Notes: a model not told the origin generated them from the letters alone. Shown: positions 49,863 through 60,174, numbered from the stretch's first letter. The stretch is 64,000 nucleotides of DNA from Sunxiuqinia indica (GCF_009847015.1 NZ_WVEM01000015.1:1-64000), one strand, 5' to 3'. Program-made: numbers and translations.

Positions 49863-52800
49863 CTAATTAATTTTAAAATTCAGATTTTTATGATCGCGGA
49901 AAAACTTTTCCAATTCGCGAGTCATTTCAACCCTTGTGTTTCTTGAAAACAGGTTAACCATACTTTTTGTTTCTGAATCCCAGATATTAAATCGCAAAAG
50001 AGCTTTTCCCTTATTTTTAATACTGATGCTTTCAATTTCCTGGATTAATTTGGGTGTAACCACTTGAAGAGGAACTTGTAGAGTAACCGTCTTGATGTTA
50101 TTCTTTCTTATTTCAGAAAGAAGCTCAATACTTCGGATTTTAAATTCCAGCTGGTCGGAGTTAAAGCGAGGTTGAACCTGTCCTTTTATCATTAGAAAGA
50201 GACCGGTTTTGCTGTATTTTGAAAACTCGACATAGTTTCTCCCAAAAAAGAAGAAGGTATAGGAGTCGGTATAGTCCGACAGGGTTAGTGTGCTGTATGG
50301 CTTTCCCGTTTTTCCAACTGCTTCCCGGCTTTCAGTAACCATGCCGGCAAATGTAATATCTCTTCCCTGAAGGGTTTCAATGTTGTTGTTGAGGTCTTTC
50401 AGTGCAAATTCCTTGCTGGTGAAATTATCAATCTCCAATTTGTAATCGTCCAGCGGGTGTGCCGAAAGATAAATACCGATCAAGGCTTTTTCTTTTTCCA
50501 GAAGCACAATTTTTGGCCACTCCTGTACATTGGGTATGTCAGGTGTTTTAACCGCCTGCGCCGACATTGCCTCGCCAAATAACGATTGTTGCGCATTGTT
50601 GCTTTCCAGTTGCATCTGTTGCCCGTATTTCACTATTCGTTCAATAAAAGAGGGTTCGTTTTCCTCGTTGCTTGCGAAAAGCTGGCTGCGCTTCAGCCCA
50701 AAGCTATCAAAGGCTCCGGCCATGGCAAGTCCTTCCAGGTTTTTTTTATTGACGGTATGCAGATTAACCCGTTCAACAAAATCGAAAATGGAAGTAAATA
50801 AACCGTCTTTGCGGGCTTTCACGATATCGGACACGGCGCCAGCACCAACACCTTTGATGGCTGCCATTCCAAAGCGAACGTGACCTTCCTTATTTACCAT
50901 GAACTTGTTGAAACTTTCGTTTACATCCGGTCCAAGTACGTTGATTCCCATTCGTTGCGATTCTCCCATCAGTTTCGTGATGTCGATCATGTTACTCAGG
51001 TTTCGGCTCATATTGGCTGCCATAAACTCTGATGGGAAGTGTGCTTTCAGGTAACCTGTTTGATAGGCAATGTGTGCATAGCAAACCGAGTGCGATTTGT
51101 TGAATGCATAGGAAGCGAAGGCCTCCCAGTCTTTCCATATTTTCTCGATAATTACCTCGGGGTCCTTGCCCTTTTCTTCGCAGCCTTCAACAAACTTAGG
51201 GTTAGCCTTGCATCCCTCGATAAACTTAACTTTCAGTTTGTCCATCATGGCAATAATCTTTTTACCCATTGCCTTACGCAGCGAGTCGGAATCACCACGT
51301 GTAAAGTTGGCCAGGTGTCTCGAGAGTAACATCACCTGTTCCTGGAAAACTGTAATTCCGTATGTGTCTTTCAGGTATTTTTCCATCATTGGGTGGTCAT
51401 ACTCTACCTTTTTGCGGCCATGTTTCCGGTCAATAAAATCGGGAATGTATTCCATTGGTCCCGGGCGGTATAGGGCGTTCATGGCTACCAGATCCTCAAA
51501 CCGGTTGGGTTTCAGGTTGCGCAAGTGTTTTTTCATTCCGGGCGATTCAAACTGGAAGATGGCAGTCGTGTCTCCATGACTAAACAGCTGGAATGTTTTT
51601 TCATCATCGTCGGGAATTGCATCAATGTCTACTTCTAATCCCTTGGAAAGACGAATGTTTTCGAGTGTCTCCTTGATAATCGAGAGTGTTTTCAAGCCCA
51701 GAAAGTCCATTTTCAGAAGTCCGATATCTTCAACATAACGACCATCGTATTGGGTTGTGTACAAGTCCTCTTCTTTGGTGGGCATCAGAGGAATATGCTC
51801 GTTCAATGGGTCGCGACCAATCAGAATTCCGCAGGCATGAACGCCGGTTTGGCGAACAGAGCCTTCCAGCGTTTCGGCAAATTTTAAGGTGGCAGCCACC
51901 AGTGGAATATCCGATTTCCGTTCTTTCTTCAATTCCGGACTTTCCTTATAAGCTTTTACAAAACTCATTTTTGGAGCTTCGGGAACCAGCTTGGCCAAAC
52001 GGTCGGCCTCGGGAAGTGGCAGCTTTAGCACGCGGGCAACATCGCGAATGGCTAACTTTGTGGCCATTGTTCCGAAGGTACAAATGTGTGCCACACGATC
52101 GCGACCATATTTTTCCGTTACCCAGTCTAATACGAGTTGTCGGCCATCATCATCAAAGTCAATATCGACATCGGGCATGGAAATCCGGTCGGGGTTTAGG
52201 AAACGCTCAAACAGCAAATCGTGCTTGATTGGGTCGATATTGGTAATTCCAACGCAGTACGAAACTGCAGCTCCCGCGGCGGAACCACGCCCGGGACCAA
52301 CTAAAACTCCCATTTCGCGTGCTGCGTTAATAAAATCCTGCGTGATCAAGAAGTAACCGGGAAATCCCATTGTTTTAATGGTGGCTAATTCGAAGTCGAG
52401 CCGTTCTTTAACATCGTCAGGGATTGGATTTCCATAGCGATAATCTTCCTGGGCTCCTTGGTAAGCCAGATGCTTTAAATAGTCAGCTTCCAGTTTAATA
52501 CGGAGTACGCTTTTGAAACCACCCAGCCGTTCAAAAGCTCCGTCTTTAAATTCTTCTTTTAATGCTTCCTCGGTATATTTTTTTGCATAATCTTCCTCCG
52601 TTCCAAACTCTTCAGGAATGGGGAACTCCGGCATAATGGGCGAGGAGTTGAGTTCGTATTCTTCAACCTTATCGGCAATTTCCTGCGTATTGGTGAGCGA
52701 CTCTGGTACATCGCCAAAGAGCTGGTTCATTTCGGCCGATGTTTTAAACCACTCCTGCTTGGTGTATCGCATCCGGTTGGGGTCGTCAACATCTTTCCCG

Positions 52801-53504
52801 GTATTCAGGCAAATGAGCAAGTCGTGTGCATCGGCATCTTCAGCATTAATAAAATGGACATCGTTGGTGGCAATCAGTTTGACATCGTGCTTTTTTGCCA
52901 ACTCAATAATTTCCTTGTTGACAATCACCTGGTTTTTGTATACATCTTCGTTACGTGCGGGGTCATCTGACTGGTGTCGTTGCAATTCCAGATAATAATC
53001 TTCACCAAAAACTGATTTAAACCATTTGATTGTTTCTTCGGCAGCTTCAAGATCATTTTTCATGATATGCTGAGCAACCTCGCCACCAAGGCAGGCTGAA
53101 GAGACGATGATTCCTTCGCTGTGTTTTTCGAGTATCTTTTTATCGATACGGGGTTTGTAGTAGAATCCTTCGTTGCTGGCTATGGAAATAAGTTTCACCA
53201 GGTTGCGGTAGCCTTTCATGTTTTTGGCTAGCAAAATCAGGTGATTACCCGAGCGGTCGACTTTGTCTGATTTCGACTCTATTGCTCTGTTGGCCACATA
53301 GGTTTCGCATCCCAAAATTGGTTTGATTCCTTCGCGTTTGCAAGCGTCGTAAAACTCTTTTATTCCGAACATCATTCCATGGTCGGTTAAGGCCAGGGCT
53401 TTCATGCCGTCGCCCTTTGCTTTTGCAACAAGCCCTTTAACGCTGGCGGCTCCGTCTAAAATTGAATATTGCGAGTGTACGTGTAAGTGAGTAAAAGGAA
53501 TCAT
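49863..53504 (-). CDS. dnaE: DNA polymerase III alpha subunit
   Basis: About 1213 residues. Start ATG 53504 (MIPFTHLHVHSQYS) is preferred over the longer in-frame start at 53543, since the PHP domain normally begins within the first residues. Parts: PHP domain (about 1-270; HLHVHSQYSILDG, DHGMMFG), polymerase domain with catalytic aspartates in MPDVDIDFDDDGR (near 445), helix-hairpin-helix region, OB-fold with FAGMVTESREAVGKTGKPYS and a C-terminal tail. Chromosomal replicase core. The PHP metal residues look largely kept, so a residual exonuclease or phosphatase function is possible. Confidence 0.97.
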   Translation of the reverse strand: MIPFTHLHVHSQYSILDGAASVKGLVAKAKGDGMKALALTDHGMMFGIKEFYDACKREGIKPILGCETYVANRAIESKSDKVDRSGNHLILLAKNMKGYRNLVKLISIASNEGFYYKPRIDKKILEKHSEGIIVSSACLGGEVAQHIMKNDLEAAEETIKWFKSVFGEDYYLELQRHQSDDPARNEDVYKNQVIVNKEIIELAKKHDVKLIATNDVHFINAEDADAHDLLICLNTGKDVDDPNRMRYTKQEWFKTSAEMNQLFGDVPESLTNTQEIADKVEEYELNSSPIMPEFPIPEEFGTEEDYAKKYTEEALKEEFKDGAFERLGGFKSVLRIKLEADYLKHLAYQGAQEDYRYGNPIPDDVKERLDFELATIKTMGFPGYFLITQDFINAAREMGVLVGPGRGSAAGAAVSYCVGITNIDPIKHDLLFERFLNPDRISMPDVDIDFDDDGRQLVLDWVTEKYGRDRVAHICTFGTMATKLAIRDVARVLKLPLPEADRLAKLVPEAPKMSFVKAYKESPELKKERKSDIPLVAATLKFAETLEGSVRQTGVHACGILIGRDPLNEHIPLMPTKEEDLYTTQYDGRYVEDIGLLKMDFLGLKTLSIIKETLENIRLSKGLEVDIDAIPDDDEKTFQLFSHGDTTAIFQFESPGMKKHLRNLKPNRFEDLVAMNALYRPGPMEYIPDFIDRKHGRKKVEYDHPMMEKYLKDTYGITVFQEQVMLLSRHLANFTRGDSDSLRKAMGKKIIAMMDKLKVKFIEGCKANPKFVEGCEEKGKDPEVIIEKIWKDWEAFASYAFNKSHSVCYAHIAYQTGYLKAHFPSEFMAANMSRNLSNMIDITKLMGESQRMGINVLGPDVNESFNKFMVNKEGHVRFGMAAIKGVGAGAVSDIVKARKDGLFTSIFDFVERVNLHTVNKKNLEGLAMAGAFDSFGLKRSQLFASNEENEPSFIERIVKYGQQMQLESNNAQQSLFGEAMSAQAVKTPDIPNVQEWPKIVLLEKEKALIGIYLSAHPLDDYKLEIDNFTSKEFALKDLNNNIETLQGRDITFAGMVTESREAVGKTGKPYSTLTLSDYTDSYTFFFFGRNYVEFSKYSKTGLFLMIKGQVQPRFNSDQLEFKIRSIELLSEIRKNNIKTVTLQVPLQVVTPKLIQEIESISIKNKGKALLRFNIWDSETKSMVNLFSRNTRVEMTRELEKFFRDHKNLNFKIN

Positions 53505-53742
53505 TTTCAATCTGTTTTGTCGTTCTCCAACTATCTTTTCCACTGAATAAATCAGCCCCCTAAAATTAAGTTTTTCATTGTGCTTATGAAACCGATTGTT
53601 AATAAAACGTGATAAAACCGGAATTGGTTTTCAGGTAGTAAGTTGAGGCTTTTTTAGTTGGGCTTTTTCTGATTTTCCGGTTCGCCCAAGTCCTAATGGG
53701 AGCCGGACAATTTCCATATATTCGAATTGCTTCAGTGGGATG

Positions 53743-54210
53743 TTATTTCAAAATTTCGTCCAATGCCATATAAATCAAATCCATTTCAAATCCACGGCTT
53801 TGGGCAAAACGAACCAACTTGCCTTTTCGATCGTATTGGTTCGCGGCTTTTATGTTTTTGTTCTTTTCTTTAACAAGGTCAATCAAAGCCTCCCAGTAAT
53901 CATCGCCGTCAATTTCTTCCATGGCTGCACTAACGGTTGTTGAATTGATCCGGTTAGCTCGAAGTTGATAAGCGATTTTCGTTTTTCCCCATTTGTTGAA
54001 CCGAAATTTGTCGCGCACGAAGCTACGGGCAAAACGTTCATCATCGATGTACTTTTCTTCGATTAACCGATCGAGGATTAACTCGGCATCATCTTCATTT
54101 ACGCCCCACTGGCTGAGTTTTACCAATATGTCGTTGGAACATTTTTCGGCCCGGCTGCAAAGAGCTGCTGCGCGATGGAAAGCTTGTGTTTGTTCTCGGT
54201 TCAATTCCAT
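53743..54210 (-). CDS. recX: RecX family regulatory protein
   Basis: 155 residues built of three-helix repeats typical of RecX (SQWGVNEDDAELILDRLIEE, then KYIDDERFARSFVRDKFRFN, then KWGKTKIAYQLRANRI). RecX binds RecA filaments and limits their activity. recA itself is not in the window. It lies between dnaE and a two-domain ABC ATPase on the same strand. Confidence 0.93.
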   Translation of the reverse strand: MELNREQTQAFHRAAALCSRAEKCSNDILVKLSQWGVNEDDAELILDRLIEEKYIDDERFARSFVRDKFRFNKWGKTKIAYQLRANRINSTTVSAAMEEIDGDDYWEALIDLVKEKNKNIKAANQYDRKGKLVRFAQSRGFEMDLIYMALDEILK

Positions 54211-54248
54211 ATTTTAAATTCAAATTGAAAGCAGTTGTGGACTCAAAT

Positions 54249-55805
54249 TTAAGCATTCCATTGAAAACTGTCTTGATTAAACGGGCCTTGATTTTTGACT
54301 TTCCCTTTTTCAAGCTCCAGGAGGTGGGTAACCGTAGAAGGGATTTCATTTATTCGGTGGGAGACATAAATTAAAGTTGGTTGAAACTGTTGACTGATGA
54401 TCGTTAGCAGGTGGTTGAAACGGGCGGTTTGCTGCTGATCCAGACCTTGGCACGGTTCGTCCAGAATAAGCAGTTGCGGCAATTTTACCAATGCTCTGGC
54501 TAGTAGCAAAACACGCTGTTCGCCGAGCGAAGTGTGGGTAAACGCACGGTTGTGTAATTTTTCCAGCCCTAGTATTTTGAGCCAGGTTTGTCCCATTTTT
54601 AGCTGATGACTGGTTGGGGAAGAAGTAAATCCAACTTCGTCATTTATGCCCGAAAGAATGACCTCTAAACACGATAGAGAGCTGTGGATGGTGGTGTTCG
54701 GGTTTGAAAGTCCCGGGATGGTGTTGTAGATGCCCGCGCCTCGCAGAAAGTAAAGATGCAGCTCGGGAGAAACAAAGCCAATTCGTTTTTTGATGTCCCA
54801 AATGCTTTCACCACTTCCCCGCTGGCGGTCGAATAAAATGAGATGATTGTTGTAGCCTTGTGGATTGTCGGCTGTTATCAAGCTTAGTAAAGTACTTTTG
54901 CCGGCTCCATTGGGCCCCAGTAATGCCCATTGTTCTCCGTTCTTAACTTGCCAGTTGATGTTTTTGAGAATCGATTTTCCATTGAGTTCGACCTGGAGGT
55001 TTTTCATGGAAATAACATCGTTCGAAACTTCGTTCTTAGTCGGAAGCAATGAAAGGAGCCCTAGGTCAATTTCATGCCGGAGTTGAGGTGAATGATCGAT
55101 TTTGGGAATGTACTTATTGCGTTGCGTAAGTTGTGTGATTCTCCCTTGATCCAATTCTAACACATAGCTTGAATTTTCGGGAATCGTTTGGGGATCGGTG
55201 ATAATAATCAGGCACGTTTTGGCATCGATTTTTTCATCAAGTAGTATTGCTAATTTTTTGCGCGAGAGAAAATCCAAGCCCACAAAAGGTTGATCGAGTA
55301 CCAGTAAATCCGGCTTTTTTAGAAGAGCCAAAGCCAGTTGGGTTCGTTTGCGTTCGCCATTACTCAGTTCAAGAATCTTGCTGTTTGCCAGATGTGAAAT
55401 CTCCAATTCACTCAGCATACCTGTTAGTTCTTGCATGCTCGGTCGGTTGGGTTTTTGCGCCAGGCTGCGCTCCAGGAATTTTAAAAGAGTGGGAACGCTT
55501 TCCATCCCTGAGCTTTCGTAGCGCTGCCCGTGGTGCATACTTCGGCGACCCGAATAAGCAATGAAGTGGTCTTGCTGATCAACCATAAGACGGTTCTCAA
55601 TTCCACCAAGAAAAAGTTCTCCGGAAGTCGGTTTTCGAATGCCGGCTAATATCCGACCCAGTGTGGTTTTTCCACTTCCGGAAGCCCCCGTGATTGTGAG
55701 TGATTCTCCGGGATTTAATCGGAAATTAACGTTTTCCAGAATGGCTTCACCGTCAATTTTCAGATTGATATTAGTTGCCTCCAGCTGGTATTTTGAAATT
55801 GGCAT
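54249..55805 (-). CDS. Tandem ABC ATPase (ModF-like), no membrane domain
   Basis: About 518 residues from ATG 55805 (MPISKYQLEATNINLKIDGE); the open frame upstream to 55934 runs into repeat DNA and is unlikely to be translated. Two nucleotide-binding domains: first with Walker A GASGSGKTT, signature LSNGERKRTQ and Walker B LLVLDQPF; second with GPNGAGKST, signature-like TSLGEQRVLL and LLILDEPCQGLD. In the first, the catalytic Glu after Walker B is Gln. The layout resembles ModF/PhrA-type proteins. No permease gene is near, so a transport role is uncertain. Confidence 0.87.
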   Translation of the reverse strand: MPISKYQLEATNINLKIDGEAILENVNFRLNPGESLTITGASGSGKTTLGRILAGIRKPTSGELFLGGIENRLMVDQQDHFIAYSGRRSMHHGQRYESSGMESVPTLLKFLERSLAQKPNRPSMQELTGMLSELEISHLANSKILELSNGERKRTQLALALLKKPDLLVLDQPFVGLDFLSRKKLAILLDEKIDAKTCLIIITDPQTIPENSSYVLELDQGRITQLTQRNKYIPKIDHSPQLRHEIDLGLLSLLPTKNEVSNDVISMKNLQVELNGKSILKNINWQVKNGEQWALLGPNGAGKSTLLSLITADNPQGYNNHLILFDRQRGSGESIWDIKKRIGFVSPELHLYFLRGAGIYNTIPGLSNPNTTIHSSLSCLEVILSGINDEVGFTSSPTSHQLKMGQTWLKILGLEKLHNRAFTHTSLGEQRVLLLARALVKLPQLLILDEPCQGLDQQQTARFNHLLTIISQQFQPTLIYVSHRINEIPSTVTHLLELEKGKVKNQGPFNQDSFQWNA

Positions 55806-55868
55806 AAACATGAGTTTCAGGAGAAGCAAAGATACAAAACCGAGAGATAATTGACGCGGTACTTGCCA

Positions 55869-56149
55869 CGCGTACCTTGGGGATAAGCTCTCGCCCCTTG
55901 GGGATGATCCTTTTCCCCTTGTGATTTGTCGCACGCCCCTTGGGGATAAGCTTGCGCCCCAAGGGAATTGCTCCAGTTACCTTGGGGATAAGCTTGCGCC
56001 CCAAGGGAATTGCTCCAGTTACCTCGGGGATAAGCTTGCGCCCCAAAGGGATTGCTCCAGTTACCTCGGGGATCATGTCGCGCCCCTTGGGGAAAACAAG
56101 AAGTACCTTGAGGATCGGGCCTTGCCCCTGGGGGATAAAGACAATTCCC
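55869..56149. repeat. Thirteen-unit 21-bp phased repeat array
   Basis: A G-run or its variant recurs at exact 21-base steps from 55879 through 55900, 55921, 55942 and so on to 56131 (13 units). Units carry CCTTGGGG or CCCCAAGG, so neighbouring units alternate and form TTGGGG-11 bases-CCCCAA hairpins. In the middle, pairs of units make a near-identical 42-bp repeat (55942-56068). 21 bases equals two helical turns and seven codons; all three + frames and at least one minus frame stay open across most of it. It lies between the DUF2007 gene and the ABC ATPase, both on the minus strand. Confidence 0.93.
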
Positions 56150-56190
56150 AACTGCTGTAGAAAAGCAAAAAGTAGTATTTAAACTATCTT

Positions 56191-56421
56191 CTACGAGTTC
56201 TGTGTTAGGTCTTTAATGATTGAGCTTGCTTGTGCCAGATTTTCCTCCTGAATGTAAAGGTCGATTGCAGAGGGAATTCCTCCTGAAAAGCCCGCTATTG
56301 CACCAGAATTAAAATCATCTTGAATAACGGATGGTATTCCTTGTTTTTCGAGCTCTCCCTTAATATAGGATATGTCGACCTTGTTTCCCGTAAATATTCT
56401 TACTGTTTTAGCTTTTCGCAT
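56191..56421 (-). CDS. DUF2007 domain protein
   Basis: 76 residues: VRIFTGNKVDISYIKGELEK, then QGIPSVIQDDFNS, then SAIDLYIQEENLAQASSIIK, the pattern of DUF2007 (putative signal-transducing, PII-like ferredoxin fold). Function unknown. The 21-bp repeat array begins 42 bases after its stop codon. Confidence 0.85.
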   Translation of the reverse strand: MRKAKTVRIFTGNKVDISYIKGELEKQGIPSVIQDDFNSGAIAGFSGGIPSAIDLYIQEENLAQASSIIKDLTQNS

Positions 56422-56594
56422 TGTTTAATTTTTTTATGGTGGTAATTGCAGACACTTATGGTTGTACAAGTTAATGAATCGTGTTAAACAACTGCAGTGA
56501 TAAATAAATATGTTTTCCGCTTGGTATTTATTATCAACGAACAAAAGCCCCCAATTTGGAAGCCGCTGTTGGTTGGAGCAAACCACTTATTTTC

Positions 56595-57290
56595 CTATTG
56601 TAATACAAACGTTATGGGTACGCTAAATGCCACCCGGACAGGTTGCCCGCGTTGTTTGCCCGGGCTCCACTGAGGCAGGCTGTTTACAACACGCAATGCT
56701 TCCTTATCCAGCGATGGATCAACACTGCGGATTATTCTTGCATTGGTAACATAGCCATCTTTGCCTACAACAAACGAGACATACACTTTCCCTTCGACAC
56801 CATTTTCCTGAGCAATAACCGGATACTTGATGGAATTGGCCAGAAACTTTCTCAGGGCAAGTTCGCCGCCCGGAAATTCCGGCATTTCCTCAACAATATA
56901 GAAGATCTGTTCTTCTTCCTCTTCCTCCTGTTCTTGTTCGTAGGCGGTAACGACCGGAGTAATGTCGATAGCTGTTTGATCATCGGCTTCCGTGTCTTCA
57001 ATTTCCAGTTCCTCATCAATTTCAATATCGTCGGAAACAATGTTGAGAACTTCTACTACTCTTGGAGGCGGAGGAGGAGGTGGCGGTTTAACTTGTTCTT
57101 GTCTGGTAATTGGTATGATTTCGTTGTCGATATCCTGAGTAACAATTGAGCCGGTAATTTCACTTTTTTTGACCGTTGTTTTCGTCTCAAAAGCCAATAA
57201 GCAAATCCCAAGAGAGAGGATTAAACCAACCTCAATAAGTAGACCCCGATAACGATTCAAATCGCAATATGGATACTTCTTGACTTGCAT
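56595..57290 (-). CDS. TonB-family energy transducer
   Basis: About 231 residues from ATG 57290 (MQVKKYPYCDLNRYRGLLIE). One membrane helix (about 17-36), a proline stretch KPPPPPPPPRVVEVL, an acidic linker (repeated Glu/Asp, about 90-125) and the C-terminal TonB domain (about 145-231; FPGGELALRKFLANSIKYP, YVSFVVGKDGYVTNARIIRS). It transmits proton-motive force to TonB-dependent transporters such as the SusC encoded at 2-5.4 kb. ExbB/ExbD genes are not nearby. Confidence 0.92.
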   Translation of the reverse strand: MQVKKYPYCDLNRYRGLLIEVGLILSLGICLLAFETKTTVKKSEITGSIVTQDIDNEIIPITRQEQVKPPPPPPPPRVVEVLNIVSDDIEIDEELEIEDTEADDQTAIDITPVVTAYEQEQEEEEEEQIFYIVEEMPEFPGGELALRKFLANSIKYPVIAQENGVEGKVYVSFVVGKDGYVTNARIIRSVDPSLDKEALRVVNSLPQWSPGKQRGQPVRVAFSVPITFVLQ

Positions 57291-57573
57291 GATTTTTAGT
57301 TTTAATTTATTTGGATGATAGGGGGCGGTGCAGGAACGATGGTGGCGATTAAATGTCCTTTTGGAAAAGGATATGAACACGGTTCATGAGCTGCTTTTAA
57401 GCGTATCGGTTTTGGTTTAATATACGTTTTCCCGGCTCAGTGTGTTTCCTTTTACTCAACAAAAGAAATATGATTATTGACAGCTATTTGTGTTTATTTC
57501 GTAGGAAAGTATTTGTTTCACTATCCTCATTCAACTTACTTTTTCTATTTTTGATGAAAACTATTTAGCTACT

Positions 57574-60111
57574 ATGAAATCAATACTCCTAAACCTAATG
57601 CTTGTTTTATTGGTGTCGAGCACCTTCTTCTCTTGTCGGCAAAAAGAAGTAAAAAAAGATCTCAAACTTTGGTACAATGAGCCCGCCAGCGAATGGATGG
57701 AAGCCTTGCCTATTGGAAATGGCAGCTTTGGAGCGATGATTTTTGGGCGGCCTGATCATGAAGTTATTCGATTGAATCATGACGAATTCTGGTCGGGATA
57801 TCCACGGGATTTGACAAATGCGGACGCTGCCGGCTATGCTGCGAAGGTTGCCCGATTGGTTGAGGATCGAAAATATACGGAAGCCGATGAAGTAATACGA
57901 AACATCCAGGGGCCTTACACCGAATCCTATCAGCCCCTGGGAGACTTAGTGCTTGAAACCGGACATCAGACATTTTCGAATTACAAGCGGCAGTTGAATA
58001 TTTCTGAGTCTGTTTCCGAGGTGACTTATGAAACAAACGGGGTTGGATACAAGCGTGAGGTTTTGGCCAGTTATCCCGATCAAGTCATTGCAGTAAAACT
58101 TACAGCTTCAGAGCCCAGTCAACTTAGTTTTTCGTTGTCGCTGAATAGCCTGCTGAAACATAAAATTCTTTCAGAAGATGGGGTTTATAAAATGATTGTT
58201 CAGGCTCCGAAACAGGTAGCACCTAATTATCGGGATGTTGATCAACCCATTGTTTATGATGATTGGACTGGAGAAGGGATGAAGGCTCAGGTGAATGTGC
58301 AGATTCGCTCGGAAGACGGCGAAGTCCAGGTAGCCGATGACAAAATTTCCCTGAAAAGTGGAACAGAAGCAATTGTATTAATTTCAGCGGCCACCAGCTT
58401 TAACGGGCCGTTTAAGTCTCCGGGCTTGGAGGGGAAAGATTTTGAAACGATTGCAAATCGAAATTTGAAAGAAGCGGCTCAGTTGGACTGGGAGACCTTA
58501 AAGAGCAATCATGTTACGGATTATGAGCAGCTTTTTGATCGGGTTGCCCTGACACTGGGCGAGGAGCAGCATGTAGACAGTTTTCCAACTGATGAGCGAA
58601 TTATTTCATTCAAGGAAAACAAAGATCCGGATATGGTTGCGCTGTTGTTTCAGTATGGTCGTTATTTGCTTATATCTTCATCAAGACCTGGAACGCAAGC
58701 GGCCAATTTGCAAGGGATTTGGAGTAGCACCGTTCAGCCTCCGTGGAGTAGTAACTATACCCAAAATATTAATGTTGAAATGAATTATTGGCCGGCCGAA
58801 GTAACCAACTTGTCAGAGTTGACCGACCCGCTGATGAATTTAGTAACGAATAACAGCCTAAAAGGGAGGGCTATTGCTGACTCGTATTATGGCTTGGAAG
58901 GTTGGGCGTCGCACCATAATGGCGACATTTGGGCGCATTGTGCACCTGTTGGCGAAGGAGGAACTGCTGACCCGGCGTGGGCGAATTGGAGTATGGGAGG
59001 CGTTTGGATGCTCAGTCATGTTTGGGAGCATTATTTATTTACGGGTAATCAGGATTTTTTGAAAACGATGTATCCGGCAATGAAAGGAGCCGCTCAGTTT
59101 CTTATTGGGATGTTGAATACAAATAATAGTGGTTACCTGGAAACCCAGTTTGGGACCTCTCCTGAAAATAAATTCATCGATCCGGAGACTGGCCGTGCGG
59201 TGGCTGTTTGTGCGGGGCCTGCATGCGATTTGGCTATGACCAATGAGTTGTTAAACAATTGTTTAAAGGCAACGCTTGTTTTGGGTATTGATCCGGAGTT
59301 CCAGTCGGAGTTACAAATGCTGATTCCTAAGTTGCAACCTTTTCGGATTAATGACAACGGCATTTTGATGGAGTGGAACGAAGATTTTGAAGAGACAGAC
59401 CCGCATCATCGACACTTGAACCACTTGTATGGAATTCATCCGGGGAACCAAATTAATCCATGGGATACCCCGGAATTGTTTACGGCCGTTAGAAATTCAC
59501 TTGAGCGACGAGGTGATGAGGCCACTGGTTGGTCTATGGGCTGGAAATCGAACATGTGGGCACGAATGTTAGATGGTGATCATGCTTTAAAGATTATTCA
59601 GAATTTGTTTACTCCCATTAATTTTGGAGATCAAGCTGGCCATTCAGGAGGAGGTCTCTATAAAAATATGCTTGATGCTCACCCGCCATTTCAAATTGAT
59701 GGTAATTTTGGTGTAACTGCCGGTGTTGCCGAAATGCTGGTGCAAAGTCATGCCGGAGCCATTCACTTTTTGCCTGCATTACCCAGTTCCTGGTCAAAAG
59801 GCGAAGTTAAGGGGTTAAAAGCTCGGGGTGGTTTTACTATTGACGTGAGTTGGGCTGACGGAAAATTTGAGCGTGCAACCATTTATTCTTCTTTGGGGGG
59901 AAAAGCAATTATTCGTTCGGAGTGGCGACTTAATTTGCCCGGGTACGATCCGGGCTCCGGGAAAGCGAATTCGTTGATGAAAGCAACAGCGATTCCAGAG
60001 CCTGAAATAGCTGGTGATCCTGATTTGCAACCGAAAGAGCTGAAAACATATTTTTTATACGAACTTGAAACGAAAGTGGGAGAGCATGTTTTGGTTGAAA
60101 GGGCAGATTGA
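57574..60111 (+). CDS. GH95 alpha-L-fucosidase-type lipoprotein
   Basis: 845 residues with a lipoprotein signal (lipobox FFSC, Cys 21). N-terminal beta-sandwich begins LWYNEPASEWMEALPIGNG with GAMIFGR. An (alpha/alpha)6 catalytic barrel follows, with QNINVEMNYWPAE (N398, N400), GPACDLAMTNELL and FQIDGNFGVTAG (D709), which are conserved in GH95 inverting enzymes. GH95 removes terminal alpha-1,2-L-fucose or alpha-L-galactose. No other PUL gene surrounds it; a terminator follows. Confidence 0.93.
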   Translation: MKSILLNLMLVLLVSSTFFSCRQKEVKKDLKLWYNEPASEWMEALPIGNGSFGAMIFGRPDHEVIRLNHDEFWSGYPRDLTNADAAGYAAKVARLVEDRKYTEADEVIRNIQGPYTESYQPLGDLVLETGHQTFSNYKRQLNISESVSEVTYETNGVGYKREVLASYPDQVIAVKLTASEPSQLSFSLSLNSLLKHKILSEDGVYKMIVQAPKQVAPNYRDVDQPIVYDDWTGEGMKAQVNVQIRSEDGEVQVADDKISLKSGTEAIVLISAATSFNGPFKSPGLEGKDFETIANRNLKEAAQLDWETLKSNHVTDYEQLFDRVALTLGEEQHVDSFPTDERIISFKENKDPDMVALLFQYGRYLLISSSRPGTQAANLQGIWSSTVQPPWSSNYTQNINVEMNYWPAEVTNLSELTDPLMNLVTNNSLKGRAIADSYYGLEGWASHHNGDIWAHCAPVGEGGTADPAWANWSMGGVWMLSHVWEHYLFTGNQDFLKTMYPAMKGAAQFLIGMLNTNNSGYLETQFGTSPENKFIDPETGRAVAVCAGPACDLAMTNELLNNCLKATLVLGIDPEFQSELQMLIPKLQPFRINDNGILMEWNEDFEETDPHHRHLNHLYGIHPGNQINPWDTPELFTAVRNSLERRGDEATGWSMGWKSNMWARMLDGDHALKIIQNLFTPINFGDQAGHSGGGLYKNMLDAHPPFQIDGNFGVTAGVAEMLVQSHAGAIHFLPALPSSWSKGEVKGLKARGGFTIDVSWADGKFERATIYSSLGGKAIIRSEWRLNLPGYDPGSGKANSLMKATAIPEPEIAGDPDLQPKELKTYFLYELETKVGEHVLVERAD

Positions 60112-60174
60112 TCTGATTTTTGTATGCAAACGCGTGCTTTAGGATTAACTTCCTTGGCATAACTAGATAAAAAG

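Noticed and set aside
55771-56182. Open reading frames on both strands across the 21-bp repeat array
   Set aside because: A repeat whose unit is a multiple of three keeps several frames open by arithmetic. No frame has a convincing ribosome-binding site or a unique non-repeat domain, so none is called as a gene.
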